64,000 bases of DNA from Triatoma infestans. Taxonomy: Eukaryota; Arthropoda; Insecta; Hemiptera; Reduviidae. Location of the stretch: assembly GCA_011037195.1 (NCBI GenBank), contig JAAEAF010000208.1, forward strand, positions 1-64,000, given 5' to 3'. Every line of letters starts with the position of its first letter. Within the stretch, counting starts at the first letter, position 1. Of this stretch, positions 9,434 through 18,207 are shown in pieces. The notes beneath the pieces were generated by a model. That model searched no databases, was not told the origin of the DNA, and was given only the letters and a program-made list of their open reading frames with translations. Both the position numbers and the translations under genes were made by a program.

Positions 9434-10762
9434 ATGAGTGTACTTAATAGATCCCAAATTATAAAGATATTACGCGATAATAACCTTTCTGTTGGAGGCA
9501 ATTTACTCCAATTACGTAGACGTCTTGAAAAATATAATCTTTCCCCAAGCAATTCGTTCACTGACAAAATGTATAAGATTAATGGACAAGACATGGGCAT
9601 CGACGCTGCTGTAGAATATTTACTTGCTCAGCAGCAATTAGCAAATCCTCCAATTAATAATCAACCTAGTCCCTTAAGGAATTTGCAATTAATCAATAGC
9701 TTACCTACCTTCGATGGCGAAAATTCAGCCAAAGTGTCAGATTTCCTTGACCAAATTAGCCATTGTGCTAGTCTTTCTGGCTGGGACGACGCTGCTAAAT
9801 TAGAAATATTAGCTCTTAGGCTCTCAGGTTCTGCAAAAATATTTTATGACACCCAGAAAGCGGAATTACAACGCCAGGGTACAACTATAACGTATCCTCT
9901 AATTTCAGAGCGACTTCTAGCCCGATTTCGTAAGGAAAAAACACCCTTAGTCCTCTTACAACAGATGACTAATATTCAGTCCTTGCCCACTGAGTCTCCT
10001 GAAACATTCGCGGATAGGATTAGACATATCCAATCCGCCATTCATTTAAAAGCTCAAGCTAACCCACTCGAGGCCTTACAAGCAATTCTAGATAAACTGG
10101 CCACTGATGCATTCTTGAAGTCACTTCCTCAACCGCTTCGTAATGAGGTGCGAACGAAGCTTCCTCAAAAATTAGATGAAGCACTTTCCTATGCCAATGC
10201 CCTAAAAGAAGTTCAGGCTTCTGAAACAAACCCCACAGTTTTCGCTGTAACTTCGAAAAATTCTAATCGTACACCTCCATCTCCTTGTCGTTACTGTGGA
10301 CAAATGCATTTCCACAGAGAATGCCCGCATCGTAATAAAAGTCAAAAGCCACAATTAAAACCAACTACCACTTGTAGAGTATTTAATGTAATAAAGAACA
10401 GACCTTGTCGCCATTGTTCCGGTCCACATTTTGACGTGGACTGCACCAACAAATTCAGACCAAAACCTCGTACTAACTTTGGCAAAATGCCTAAGAAATT
10501 TAATATTCCTCAAAACCTTAATCACAGAGCAAATAGTAATAATCGCTATAATAATAATAATAATCAATATTATAGTAATAATCATGGTCCTCGAATTAAT
10601 TCAAACAATTCGCGATTTAACCCTTATTCAGATAGACCCCAGTATAGTGATAATAATAATAATGGTAGCAATAACCTCCAAAATAGGCCCACTTGCCAAT
10701 TTTGTTCTAAATTTGGACATACGGCTCGAACATGTTTCCAGATACAGCCAAAAAACGGTTAA
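9434..10762 (+). CDS. gag: Gag polyprotein of the Ty3/gypsy element
   Basis: This 442-residue protein forms the retrotransposon particle and packages its RNA. Residues 5-34 (RSQIIKILRDNNLSVGG, then LLQLRRRL) resemble a SAP-type helix-extended-helix motif. About residues 90-270 hold a capsid-like region (LPTFDGENSAKVSDFLDQI, TPLVLLQQMTNIQSLPTESP) typical of retrotransposon gag. The C-terminus has three zinc knuckles: at about 285 and 325 with CX2CX3HX4C spacing, and at about 421 with classical CX2CX4HX4C. An Asn-rich low-complexity stretch lies between the last two. The ATG at 9434 follows the leader and is the first in frame. The stop at 10760 lies six bases past the slippery heptamer used to enter pol. 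The frame is intact. Confidence 0.95.
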   Translation: MSVLNRSQIIKILRDNNLSVGGNLLQLRRRLEKYNLSPSNSFTDKMYKINGQDMGIDAAVEYLLAQQQLANPPINNQPSPLRNLQLINSLPTFDGENSAKVSDFLDQISHCASLSGWDDAAKLEILALRLSGSAKIFYDTQKAELQRQGTTITYPLISERLLARFRKEKTPLVLLQQMTNIQSLPTESPETFADRIRHIQSAIHLKAQANPLEALQAILDKLATDAFLKSLPQPLRNEVRTKLPQKLDEALSYANALKEVQASETNPTVFAVTSKNSNRTPPSPCRYCGQMHFHRECPHRNKSQKPQLKPTTTCRVFNVIKNRPCRHCSGPHFDVDCTNKFRPKPRTNFGKMPKKFNIPQNLNHRANSNNRYNNNNNQYYSNNHGPRINSNNSRFNPYSDRPQYSDNNNNGSNNLQNRPTCQFCSKFGHTARTCFQIQPKNG

Positions 10763-12873
10763 GCCCACAGCCGCTCTCACGAACGGCTGATGTTATGACC
10801 TTGGCTCTCATACCTGCTTTCACCAATTCTGATAATTTGTTAGTAAATTTAAGAATTGGCAAAAAATTTATTCGTGCCCTTGTAGACACTGGAGCTAGTC
10901 ACAGCCTAGTGGATTCCAGTTTTTGTCGAAATAAGAACCTTCAGCATTCCAACATTATTTTAAAATCTCTGACTAACCAAGTAATACCTAATTATGGCAT
11001 CACGTCCCTTCGTTTGCATGCGGACAATGTCGAAAATTCCAATTTTTCTGGCGAATTCATAGTTTCGCAATTAAAAGGCAATTTCCAATTAATACTTGGT
11101 AGAGATGTCCTTACATTAAATAGGGCAATTATTAATTTGCGCACACGTACACTAACGCTCAATAAATTCAACATTCCATTTTCAAATAGTGCTCAAACGC
11201 ACCAAATCAATTCGATTCAACAGCTACCCTTACCCAAAACCCTGCAGCTTCGCCACAAAATTATAGTGCCACCTCGCGCACACATAATACAAACACATAC
11301 ACTATATACAAAAATTCCTCTCGACACACAAATTCTGCTTACACAACACAATTCCTTACCTACGGGTCTCTACATGCCCAATTCTATCGTACATATTGCT
11401 AACAACACATGCACCATCAACCTTATAAACACTACCTCACACGAAATTGCTATTCAAAAACACTTTCCAATCGCTCATATCGAATACGATTTTGAAACAG
11501 ACTTACAGACTCACACCATAAACGCAGTACAATCTGCCAATCAAACTAACACAAACGAAATCGCTCTATTTCAACAAGAACTTCTCAACAAATTAACGCA
11601 TCTCTCTTCTCAACAACAACAACAAGTTCTACATGCCCTCACTCCTTTTTATGACGCTTTCACACACGACAACAATTTCCAAACAAAATTTTCTGGAGTC
11701 ACTCACCACATTGACACAAAAAATCATGCCCCTGTGTCCAGCCGCCCCTATAAGATAGCACACTCCGAGGCTCCCATCCTCAAGGCCCTCATACAAGACA
11801 ATCTTGATAGAGGTATAATAGAGGAAAGTAAATCCAACTGGGCTCACCCCGTCATACTCATTAAGAAAAAACACGCTGACCACACTAAAGTTGATGTTAC
11901 AGACATTACACAGCTCCGAAAACAATACAGGTATGTGGTTGATCTTCGCAAACTAAATGCCATCACCACTTCCGAAATTTACCCGCTCCCGGATATACAG
12001 CATATCCTATCCACACTGAATGCCACCCGTTTCTATACCACCTTAGACATCAGTGGTGCCTTCCACGGCATCCTCCTTGACGAAGCATCTAAAGAAAAGA
12101 CTTCCTTCGTCACTAATTTCGGAACCTATCAATTCAAGGTTCTTCCCTTCGGTTTAAAGAACGCCAGCAGCGCTTATCAGCGTTTAATGGACAAAATTAT
12201 GTCCGGATATACTGGTGACATCTGCCACACCTTCATAGACGATATACTCGTCTTCCATGGGAAAACCTTCGACGAACACCTCCATGCATTATTAAAAGTA
12301 ATGAAGCGTCTCCAGGCCGGTAACTTGTGTATAGACTTGGGTAAATGTCAATTTTTTAAAGACAGCTGTAAATATCTGGGTTATGTAATTAGTTCTAACG
12401 GAATAAGACCCGACGAAGAAAAATTAAAATCGGTTAAGAATTACCCTGTACCTCGTAAATTAAAAGACGTCAGAGCATTTTTGGGTTTCATAGGTTTCTA
12501 TAGGAAATTTATCCCCAAATTTTCTGAGCTTGCCAAGCCACTCACAGACCTTACAAAGAAAGGTGTAAATTTTCAGTGGACACAAGAGCGTCAAGACGCT
12601 TTTCAAGCTCTCAAATCCACCTTAATATCTCCACCAGTTCTAGCCTATCCAAATTACGACCATGAATTCATCCTTACTACGGATGCAAGTAATATAGGTA
12701 TTTCCGCAATTCTAAGCCAAAATATTAATGGCGATGAAAGGCCCATAGCGTTTGCTTCACGTGTGCTTAATGAAGCAGAATCCAAATACTGTACTACCGA
12801 ACGTGAATTGTTAGCCATCGTCTTTGGGTGTAAAACTATAGATATATCTTGTATGGCTACAGATTTAAGGTAG
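10732..12873 (+). CDS. pol: Pol, first part: protease, reverse transcriptase, RNase H N-terminus
   Basis: This frame is -1 relative to gag. The ATG at 10732 lies inside gag, and translation is more likely by frameshifting at 10750-10756. In this frame's numbering: an aspartic protease with ALVDTGASHSLVD (catalytic D52) and ILGRDVL; a linker; RT from about residue 320, with LDISGAF (D439) and FIDDILVF (501-508; the usual YVDD is FIDD here); the thumb and connection with YLGYVIS and FLGFIGFYRKFIPKFS; and RNase H beginning FILTTDASN (D651) and ERELLAIV. After CKT (about 12837) the frame diverges from family sequence and stops at 12873. The rest of RNase H continues in another frame from 12840-12849. 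Catalytic residues of protease and RT are intact. Confidence 0.93.
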   Translation: MFPDTAKKRLSPQPLSRTADVMTLALIPAFTNSDNLLVNLRIGKKFIRALVDTGASHSLVDSSFCRNKNLQHSNIILKSLTNQVIPNYGITSLRLHADNVENSNFSGEFIVSQLKGNFQLILGRDVLTLNRAIINLRTRTLTLNKFNIPFSNSAQTHQINSIQQLPLPKTLQLRHKIIVPPRAHIIQTHTLYTKIPLDTQILLTQHNSLPTGLYMPNSIVHIANNTCTINLINTTSHEIAIQKHFPIAHIEYDFETDLQTHTINAVQSANQTNTNEIALFQQELLNKLTHLSSQQQQQVLHALTPFYDAFTHDNNFQTKFSGVTHHIDTKNHAPVSSRPYKIAHSEAPILKALIQDNLDRGIIEESKSNWAHPVILIKKKHADHTKVDVTDITQLRKQYRYVVDLRKLNAITTSEIYPLPDIQHILSTLNATRFYTTLDISGAFHGILLDEASKEKTSFVTNFGTYQFKVLPFGLKNASSAYQRLMDKIMSGYTGDICHTFIDDILVFHGKTFDEHLHALLKVMKRLQAGNLCIDLGKCQFFKDSCKYLGYVISSNGIRPDEEKLKSVKNYPVPRKLKDVRAFLGFIGFYRKFIPKFSELAKPLTDLTKKGVNFQWTQERQDAFQALKSTLISPPVLAYPNYDHEFILTTDASNIGISAILSQNINGDERPIAFASRVLNEAESKYCTTERELLAIVFGCKTIDISCMATDLR
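10750..10756 (+). promoter_or_regulatory. -1 ribosomal frameshift slippery site AAAAAAC
   Basis: In the gag frame the heptamer reads A AAA AAC, a canonical X XXY YYZ slippery sequence, six codon-frame bases before the gag stop. Shifting back one base enters the pol frame (KKRLSPQP...). A perfect 6-bp hairpin follows at 10768-10789. Confidence 0.85.
10768..10789 (+). promoter_or_regulatory. Frameshift-stimulating hairpin
   Basis: CAGCCG (10768-10773) pairs perfectly with CGGCTG (10784-10789) around a 10-nt loop, 11 nt after the slippery heptamer. The position suits a frameshift stimulator, though the spacer is slightly longer than usual. A pseudoknot was not identified. Confidence 0.6.
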
Positions 12874-14303
12874 TTACAGACCACGCAGCCCTCCAATGGC
12901 TCAAAAACATCAAAGATAGCCACAATAAGCTCTTCCGTTGGAGCATGAAACTGGCAGAATTTGATTTTTATATTGAGCATCGTTCCGGCAAGAATATTGC
13001 ACATGCGGACGCACTTAGTCGATACATAGGCTGCATTCAAGCCGAAACCGATGAATACTATCCAACGATAGACCTCCTGGAAGTCCTAGAACTTCAAAGT
13101 AATGACGCTGAATGTCAGAAGTTACTTCAAACACCCCACTATTCCTTAGACCAACAGGGTTTAATAGTGCATACTGTTGACAATTGCACGCTAGTGCCTA
13201 ACTCTATGCGTGATACCATCATGAGATTATTTCATGACAATCCTCTCTCGGGACACTATGGTATTCATAAGACATATGACAGAATAAAAATGTTCTTCAC
13301 TTGGCCAAATATTTCTACTGATGTGCAAAACTATGTACAAACATGTCATAGTTGCGCTACTAGTAAGTCGCATATTCCACACAAACCTCCCTTGGGTGAT
13401 TTTCAAGAGCCAACGAACGTATTTCAGGCTTTATCTATAGATGTAGTAGGCCCCATGGAAGGTTCCACTAATCCAGACACAGGTGAGGAATACAAATACA
13501 TCCTTACCATTATCTGCCAGTATTCTCGCTTTCTCGAGATGTTTCCCATGACAAATCAAAAGGCTGAGAATATTGCGCGGATACTTGTAAATGAAATTTT
13601 TACCCGTTATGGCACACCCAAGTACCTACTATCAGATTTAGGTACCAATTTCACTTCTACCATAATACTTCAGATCTGCACCCTATTGAAAATCCGAAAA
13701 GTTAACACTACTCCCTACCACCCTGCTTCCAATGGCAAATTGGAACGTATCCATAAAACGATAGCTCGTAGTATCTCCCACTACTCACAAAACCAGTGGC
13801 ACAGATATCTACCACTTATAAAAGCTGCACACAATTCAAGCCCAAATACCTCGACAGGCTATTCTCCTCATGAACTCATATTTGGGAGTAAGTTCAAATT
13901 TCCTTGGCTAGTAAACTTCCCATCCCGTGACCTCGATAATTTTAATATCCACACAAGGACATTGTACAATAAAATTAAAGAGGTACGCGCTTCAGCTAAG
14001 GAAAATAATGAAAAGGCAAAAGTTACTAGAGCCAAATATTATAATCGGAATGTATCTAAACATCAATTTCAGGTTAACGACAATGTTTACCTCAAAATTT
14101 TCAAACCTCAGGGCAAATTTGGTCATAAATTTTCTGGACCTTACAAAATAGACAAATTATACCCCAACCATACTGTACGCTTACGTATGGAAGACGGTAA
14201 AAAAGTAGTACACCTCAGTAAAATTAAAAAGGCATATATAAGGAAAATGCCACAATCCCAAAATAAACATCCTATGGTACTTCGAGACAGACGTAAAACA
14301 TAA
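12849..14303 (+). CDS. pol: Pol, second part: RNase H C-terminus and integrase
   Basis: This frame opens with a TTG, not a true start. It is the displaced continuation of RNase H (YGYRFKVVTDHAALQWL, then HADALSRY). Integrase follows: an HHCC zinc motif (H136, H140, C166, C169 by frame numbering) and a catalytic core with D198 (SIDVVGPM), D263 (LSDLGTNF) and E299 (NGKLERIHK). That is a D,D(35)E arrangement. Near residue 430 FSGPYKI matches the GPY/F module of many Ty3/gypsy integrases. The integrase looks intact, but the break upstream means no full-length Pol can be made by normal reading. No chromodomain is visible in the short tail. Confidence 0.93.
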   Translation: MYGYRFKVVTDHAALQWLKNIKDSHNKLFRWSMKLAEFDFYIEHRSGKNIAHADALSRYIGCIQAETDEYYPTIDLLEVLELQSNDAECQKLLQTPHYSLDQQGLIVHTVDNCTLVPNSMRDTIMRLFHDNPLSGHYGIHKTYDRIKMFFTWPNISTDVQNYVQTCHSCATSKSHIPHKPPLGDFQEPTNVFQALSIDVVGPMEGSTNPDTGEEYKYILTIICQYSRFLEMFPMTNQKAENIARILVNEIFTRYGTPKYLLSDLGTNFTSTIILQICTLLKIRKVNTTPYHPASNGKLERIHKTIARSISHYSQNQWHRYLPLIKAAHNSSPNTSTGYSPHELIFGSKFKFPWLVNFPSRDLDNFNIHTRTLYNKIKEVRASAKENNEKAKVTRAKYYNRNVSKHQFQVNDNVYLKIFKPQGKFGHKFSGPYKIDKLYPNHTVRLRMEDGKKVVHLSKIKKAYIRKMPQSQNKHPMVLRDRRKT

Positions 14304-15199
14304 AACACTAGAAATCATTCTCATTCTACATGACACACTTCTCAACCTATTCTCAACTCCACAAAATACACCACATGTATATATGTATATATTTAATTAA
14401 TACCATATAATTAATTGCCATATAATTAATAAACTTATTTACCATATTTAAAAAAATAAAAAAAATAAAAAAAAAAAATGCATGTAATCAATTAATTAGT
14501 CTTAAGAACTAAAATGTATATTACTTACAATAATTTAAAATTTATTTTATTTGCAGAATCCAAAATGAACAGTAAACTTATTGCTGCTTAGTTAACACAT
14601 TTTTCTTTCTGTTCCAGCGACGACGATTCAATGCAGAAATTGAGAAATTCTTAAATAATTGACATTGATTTAGTATAAATTTTTCATTATGATATACCTA
14701 ATAATATAATTATATACCTAATATTAATAATTTGTATATATTTTTTTTGCAGATTTAATGTCTAAAGCATAATGCCTATATAGTTTGATGTTTTGATGTT
14801 TATTTAGATATTCATATGTATCTAATTTTTTTCAGGTCGCTTTAAAAGAAAACTGCATTACCTTATTTTTTTATATATTTGTCGATCTTTTGATTTATTA
14901 ATCTACATTTTTCTAATATTTCATTGTTTTCTTTTCTTAATGTATGTTCAAGGTACCTAGAAAGCACAGCATAGCTGAACAGCTCTTGGATTACGACGGC
15001 CCAAATATGCATGCATACCCCACAAAGTAGCTACTTACCTTAATAACTTATTATTTACTTCAATAGAATAATATGTCTTAATTAAGAATTTTAACTATAA
15101 GAATTTCTATAAAATTAAGTGTTCAGCAATATTTTAATTTAACATTAATTTAATTTTAAATTTCTCTTTCCAGAATCAAACTTCTTCACAGCTACATCA

Positions 15200-15298
15200 T
15201 TGCATGTGTATGCATGAATTGCATGTCTATGAATGTATGCATGAATTGCATGTCTATGAATGTATGCATGAATTGCATGTCTATGAATGTTGCATGAA
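15200..15298 (+). repeat. 27-bp tandem array rich in GCATG
   Basis: Two complete 27-bp units (15219-15245 and 15246-15272) are flanked by partial units. Each holds TTGCATGTCTATGAATG then TATGCATGAA. The minus frame repeats MQFMHTFID for this reason and is not a gene. Confidence 0.93.
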
Positions 15299-15679
15299 AA
15301 TAGCATGTTAGCCATGTATTTATATATATATAAATTAATTTTGTGTTTAAAAGAATTAGTTTCAGATCAAACATTCTACAAAAGGAAATGATACTAAACT
15401 TCGGATTCCTCATAATCCTATAATCCTCCTACAAACACACATAAAACTAAACTAAATCAAACAAACATTTAAACTAATAATGAATCGATGAATTCGCTAC
15501 GTATACTAATATTACCCCAACCACACACTGAGAACGATCACAATTATAACCTACGATCATAGTAAATAAGACTACACAAACTGAAAATTATATATATCTG
15601 TTTGCAAATGCAACAGTTGTCGATGTACAACTAGGTTAACAATTTCTTTCCACAAGATGAACACCAACTAACTGCACGT

Positions 15680-15963
15680 ATTTCCAAAGGGAAATAACAA
15701 AAATATACACAAATATGCCTGCACATGCAGCAATTAATAAATTAGACATACAAATATTACTTCAAGATGGACAAGAAAAGGACGCCAACTGGACTTATTC
15801 CAAATGGAATACTCACAAACTGCACTCCAAAGGGAAATAAACTTACACGACATTTCCAAAAGGAAATAAAATAACACCACATCATTTCCAAAGGGAAATT
15901 GACTAACGACCCAACATTTCCAAATGGAAAGGGATCAACAACACAATATTTCCAAATGGAAAT
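15680..15963. repeat. Seven-copy array of a 16-bp imperfect palindrome
   Basis: Variants of ATTTCCAAATGGAAAT occur at 15680, 15796, about 15823, 15852, 15884, 15916 and 15948. Arms ATTTCC/GGAAAT flank a 4-base centre (AAAT, AAAG or AAAA). Spacing is irregular (28-116 bp between starts, mostly about 30), while spacer sequences differ, so the motif rather than the spacer is conserved. The minus frame 15757-15972 is only a translation of the array. Confidence 0.92.
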
Positions 15964-16249
15964 TGAAAACATACTTAATCACATAAAAACAAACAAATCT
16001 TTAACTAAAATCTTAACACCTTATCTTATTAATTAGCTCTCTTCTAAAAATCTTATTCAATACCTTTCCTTCATTTTTTGTTTTGTTTTGTTTTAATGTA
16101 TTTTTATCACCACACTAATAAATAGATTTCGTGGTGCTATATATGTATTTTATTAAACTTGTTCATTTAAATTTTACTGCTTACTTATTTATTACTATAA
16201 ATTTTTCTGTAATGTATCTATAATTATTTTGAATTATTTAAGAATTTTT

Positions 16250-16345
16250 CGTTTATATAGAATCACTTCAAGAAAAACATATGCATTTTCGTCTATATAG
16301 AGTCATATTAACAAAAACACATATATGCATATAGAGTCATTTCAA
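16250..16345 (+). repeat. Three imperfect ~40-bp repeats
   Basis: The block TATATAGAGTCATTTCAAGA, with an A-rich tail and ATATGCAT, recurs three times with substitutions, starting near 16253, 16294 and 16330. Confidence 0.75.
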
Positions 16346-16427
16346 GAACTCAAGAAATTACATCCATCACCATCACACAGAAGCCTACATTGATCGCCTT
16401 GTCTACCCTTGCCAGTTACATCTTCAT

Positions 16428-16575
16428 CAGCAACACTCTCACTCGCCAAGCAGTGTTCGCATATCAGCCCACCACAGCAACGCTCACCCACTCACGCAGC
16501 GTTCGCTCGAGTATAAGATATCCAAACACCACAGCAACGCTCACACCTTCAAGCAGCGTTTGCTCCAGAAGAAGA
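16428..16575 (+). repeat. Three imperfect ~50-bp repeats
   Basis: CAGCAACGCTCAC followed by AAGCAGCGTTCGCTC recurs three times, starting near 16428, 16475 and 16532 (spacings 47 and 57 bp). Each copy pairs AACGCT with AGCGTT as a potential small hairpin. Confidence 0.8.
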
Positions 16576-16706
16576 TGACTGCAGCCTACAACACACAGCC
16601 ACTTTGCAGAGGCTACACACACGCCTCTCACCTTACCAGAGGATAACCTTCAAGCCTCTACAACTCCAGATCACCTCCCAAATTTTTCGTGCCGAAAAAT
16701 TTCTCC

Positions 16707-16717
16707 GGGAGGGGGGA
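16707..16717 (+). other. Polypurine tract
   Basis: GGGAGGGGGGA lies just before the 3' LTR and is the expected primer for plus-strand DNA synthesis. Confidence 0.85.
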
Positions 16718-16720
16718 TAA

Positions 16721-17175
16721 TGTGATGGATGCAAGAAACTTGAAATAATATTAAATTTTAAATAAATCTAAATTATCAAAATATGTTGCAAAGGACCAGC
16801 CAGGTATAAAGTCCTGTTACTCGTACGGTTCAAGAACAATTATGGCATTGTACTGTACTACCCCTTCTTCTCACAGGGGAGGAATTGAAACAAAGAGAAG
16901 AGATATTTTAAGACAGACTCGTTCTAGCTACCAAAGTGAAAACATCAGTGCCAATATCAAGTTTTAAGAGTTATTCCAATTAATTTATAAGCATATTGTT
17001 GTTAACTTATTTTCTCTTAGAGAATATATCTTTTGAAAAACAGTGTGACTTCTTTATTATTGCTAGACTTCATTCTCTTTTAAAATTACAAACTTATAAG
17101 CCCTTTTCACTAAAACGCTCGTGCTACACACTACCACTACTACAAATACATCATCACACCACCAGTTACATTACA
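16721..17175 (+). repeat. 3' long terminal repeat
   Basis: The 455-bp copy of the LTR has TGT...ACA ends. It is identical to the 5' LTR over the first 228 bp. It then differs by roughly nine substitutions, a short deletion and a short insertion. It is followed by the ACGG target duplication at 17176-17179. Confidence 0.95.
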
Positions 17176-17179
17176 ACGG
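17176..17179. repeat. Target-site duplication ACGG, right
   Basis: It matches 8742-8745 and closes the LTR retrotransposon insertion. Confidence 0.85.
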
Positions 17180-17394
17180 GAATTCAATTGAATTTAAAAT
17201 AAAACAAAAACCTCTAATTTCGTTTTTATTTAAAGTTATAATCTGCGAGTGTGTGTTAATTAGTGTCTGGTGATATAAAAAAGAACAATACAAGAAGTGA
17301 ATATTATTAAAAATAAAAGAAAGTAACAGTGGTGCAAAAGTACATTTATTATTGCCAATACGAAACTATTATAATTGTTTTTTTTTTAATTATA

Positions 17395-17530
17395 TTAATT
17401 TTGAACTATCTCTCTATGGACCTACCTCTCTATCTCTCTATTTATGTATCTGCCATTCTTTCTATCTCTCAATCTCTGTATGAAACTATCTCACTCTCTC
17501 TCTCTATCTCAATATCTCTTTATTCAAAGT
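17395..17530. repeat. TCTC/CTAT-rich low-complexity tract
   Basis: Degenerate CTAT and CTCT repeats produce two overlapping plus-strand open frames without domain features. Confidence 0.85.
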
Positions 17531-17639
17531 TATTCAATGTCACCCTATCTCGATTTCCTTTTGTTTCTGATAATTCAACAGAAATCTTTTTGTACGGACC
17601 AATATACGGGGAATAACAATACTTTCACTATTCAATATA

Positions 17640-18167
17640 CAAGAATAACAATACTTTCACTATTGTATGTTGGCACCCCTGTCGTCAGTTTAAAACAGCT
17701 ACTTGATCATCGATTCAATGAAATCGATTAGATATTCATTAAAGACGGCAAGCCTCTAGAAAGCTCAAGTACTACGTTCGGTGATGCGATTTGTGGTTAT
17801 GTATAAGTTGTATGAATCGTGCAAACTTCTTACAAGTAGGTTGTTGATAAGTGGCCGAACAAATGACGTAGAGCCTGATTTTGCAACATGCGGGACGATC
17901 AAAATGTTTGACAAATTCATCATTTGATTGATTTGCACAAATGTTCGTAATTCAAGAATAGGTATTGGTGAACAGGAGAAAGATGTCCCTGCGACACTGA
18001 AAAGTTTTTGCAGAAGTCACTACAGCGATTCTAAATCAATGTCAACGCTCGAAATCTCACCCACCTTATACCGCCTGGAGCATGCACCAACGGGATTCTG
18101 TTTTGTGATCCACAAAGAGTCATTACGCTGCATTAAGTTTCACAACCAACAAGTGTAACTTTTTGCA
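17640..18167. other. Unrecognised higher-complexity segment
   Basis: Base composition is less AT-rich than the flanks. A 76-codon plus frame at 17928-18158 has no motif I recognise. It could be a decayed exon or element fragment; nothing in it supports a function. Confidence 0.3.
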
Positions 18168-18207
18168 CTCACCAAGTTGAAGAACTGCTCACCGAGTTGA
18201 AGAACTG
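18168..18207 (+). repeat. 20-bp tandem duplication
   Basis: CTCACCAAGTTGAAGAACTG is followed directly by a copy with one substitution. Confidence 0.95.

Larger units (their letters stand above)
14304..16720 (+). other. 3' noncoding region of the LTR element, no env
   Basis: There are 2.4 kb between pol and the 3' LTR with no envelope-like frame. Instead there is A-rich sequence (14445-14480), AT-rich DNA, and four tandem arrays (15200-15298, 15680-15963, about 16250-16345, 16428-16575). Such regions in insect gypsy relatives can hold regulatory or insulator sites; here that is inference. Confidence 0.75.
8746..17175 (+). mobile_element. Nearly complete Ty3/gypsy LTR retrotransposon
   Basis: The element has two LTRs (8746-9197 and 16721-17175), a primer-binding site, gag, pol in the order protease-RT-RNase H-integrase, a long 3' noncoding region and a polypurine tract. 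Integrase lying after RNase H places it in Ty3/gypsy. There is no env-like frame between pol and the 3' LTR. The 4-bp ACGG duplication on both sides shows this is one original insertion. LTR divergence of a few percent and one frame disruption in pol suggest a fairly young but now defective copy. Confidence 0.95.

Noticed and set aside
10431..10790. 119-codon frame inside gag
   Set aside because: Alternative-frame reading of the AAT-rich Asn-coding part of gag (runs of Ile); not independent.
12654..13040. 128-codon minus-strand frame
   Set aside because: Antisense shadow of RNase H in pol.
15680..15963. CRISPR-like array
   Set aside because: The repeats are short dyads with irregular spacing inside a eukaryotic retrotransposon; there are no uniform spacers or cas genes.
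15680..15963. CArG (SRF) boxes
   Set aside because: CCAAATGG has only four bases between CC and GG; a CArG box needs six A/T bases.
14304..16720. Possible env gene after pol
   Set aside because: No frame longer than about 70 codons occurs on either strand; those present translate the tandem arrays and show no signal peptide or membrane segment.
17444..17731. 95-codon frame rich in Ser/Leu
   Set aside because: Translates a TCTC/CTAT low-complexity tract.
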